From assembly GCA_029863825.1 (NCBI GenBank), contig JAOTUP010000186.1:1-5219 (forward strand): a DNA stretch of 5,219 nucleotides, read 5' to 3'. Under the pieces are notes generated by a model. It saw nothing but the letters and a program-made list of their open reading frames with translations. It ran no database searches and was not told the origin of the DNA. Within the stretch, counting starts at the first letter, position 1; each line of letters opens with the position of its first letter. The translations under genes and the position numbers were made by a program. Positions 4,763-5,219 of the stretch are shown one piece after another. Source of the stretch: Acidobacteriota bacterium. Its GTDB lineage: Bacteria > Acidobacteriota > Thermoanaerobaculia > Multivoradales > JAHEKO01.

Positions 4763-5219
4763 CTAGTGTGAGGGCCTGATCACCTCGAGCCCGCACTCGG
4801 TCTCCAGCTCATTGCCACAGTCGTCCGTCGCACGGACGGTCCAGACGATGTTGTCGCCGACTCCACCGGAGTCGAGGATCGTCACCGTATCGCCAGCAAT
4901 TGATACTTCGCACGATGAGGTCTTGTCGATGCGCCTGCCCGTCCTCGTGAAGTCAAAGCAGTCGAACGCCGTGATCTCGACGAGAGGGGCCGCAGTGCAG
5001 TTGTCGGTGGCCGACGCCGTGAAGGAAATCGGTGCGTCGGGAGGAATGATCGTGGCGAGCGCGTTGCAGGAGATGACCGGAGCCTCCGAGTCGTCGACCG
5101 TGATCGTCTGAACGCAATCATCGGAGTTTCCACTCCCGTCGGTCACCGTCCACGTCCGGGTGATCACCGACTCGTCGGCGCAAGCGCCAGCAGCCTGGGA
5201 GTCTGTGAATGAGATCATC
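4763..5219 (-). CDS. C-terminal part of a HYR/Ig-like repeat surface protein (5' end outside window)
   Basis: The frame is open to the right edge, so only the last roughly 151 residues are seen; the Met at 5218 is internal, because the protein there is already mid-domain. Numbering from that Met, residues 1-43 are the end of one HYR (hyalin-type, Ig-like beta-sandwich) repeat with the typical ITRTWTVTDGSGNSDDC and CVQTITVDD strands. Residues 44-148 form a second, final unit: SEAPVISC, FTASATDNC, GRRIDKTSSC, then DNIVWTVRATDDCGN and a last Cys142. Eight cysteines in all could form disulphides within repeats. Such domains occur in tandem in large extracellular adhesive or matrix proteins. The protein ends at VIRPSH with no transmembrane segment, LPXTG or PEP-CTERM-like signal, so any anchoring or secretion signal must be N-terminal. 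A hairpin follows the stop. Domain identity is fairly certain; the function is inferred. Confidence 0.8.
   Translation of the reverse strand, partial: MISFTDSQAAGACADESVITRTWTVTDGSGNSDDCVQTITVDDSEAPVISCNALATIIPPDAPISFTASATDNCTAAPLVEITAFDCFDFTRTGRRIDKTSSCEVSIAGDTVTILDSGGVGDNIVWTVRATDDCGNELETECGLEVIRPSH

Noticed and set aside
4551..4796. 81-residue minus-strand frame across the gap after the HYR gene
   Set aside because: It runs through the 45-base inverted repeat and the end of the HYR gene in another frame. It resembles no protein and has no start signals.
1..5219. CRISPR array, toxin-antitoxin pair, prophage, insertion sequence or defence system
   Set aside because: No regularly spaced repeats, transposase or integrase motifs, phage proteins or short co-directional gene pairs are present. 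The four genes are unrelated metabolic and envelope functions.

Overview
The window looks like chromosomal DNA from a Gram-negative, aerobic bacterium that exports cytochromes and lipoproteins. The cysteine-spaced lipoprotein and the HYR-type surface protein are of kinds I associate with Myxococcota and other deltaproteobacterial lineages, so that is my best guess. The window does not prove it, and no rRNA, tRNA or strict phylogenetic marker is present.

All four supportable genes lie on the minus strand. From right to left, which is the direction of transcription, they are: (1) the C-terminal end of a large HYR/Ig-like repeat surface protein (4763-5219, running off the right edge); (2) a small cysteine-rich predicted lipoprotein (3963-4496); (3) a full-length glutamine-hydrolysing asparagine synthetase, asnB (2089-3753); (4) an exported PQQ-type sugar dehydrogenase-like protein fused to a C-terminal monohaem cytochrome c domain (249-1847). 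The intergenic gaps are 266, 209 and 241 bp. Each holds hairpins or promoter-like signals, so the genes are probably transcribed separately rather than as one operon. The leftmost 248 bp carry no convincing gene but contain several small hairpins.

The genes do not form an obvious pathway. AsnB is cytoplasmic amino-acid metabolism, the dehydrogenase-cytochrome is periplasmic substrate oxidation feeding electrons to respiration, and the other two are cell-envelope proteins. The most notable global signal is composition: asnB is much richer in G+C (about 65-75% in lines counted by hand) than the dehydrogenase gene (about 50-52% in lines counted by hand).

I found no CRISPR array, transposase, phage gene, toxin-antitoxin pair or defence system, and nothing that amounts to a new multi-gene system. 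The items most worth a second look are the dehydrogenase-cytochrome fusion with its atypical N-terminal half, the compositional island at asnB, the lipoprotein's long tail after a 7-C tract, the strong two-part hairpin behind the HYR gene, and the hairpin pair at the left edge.
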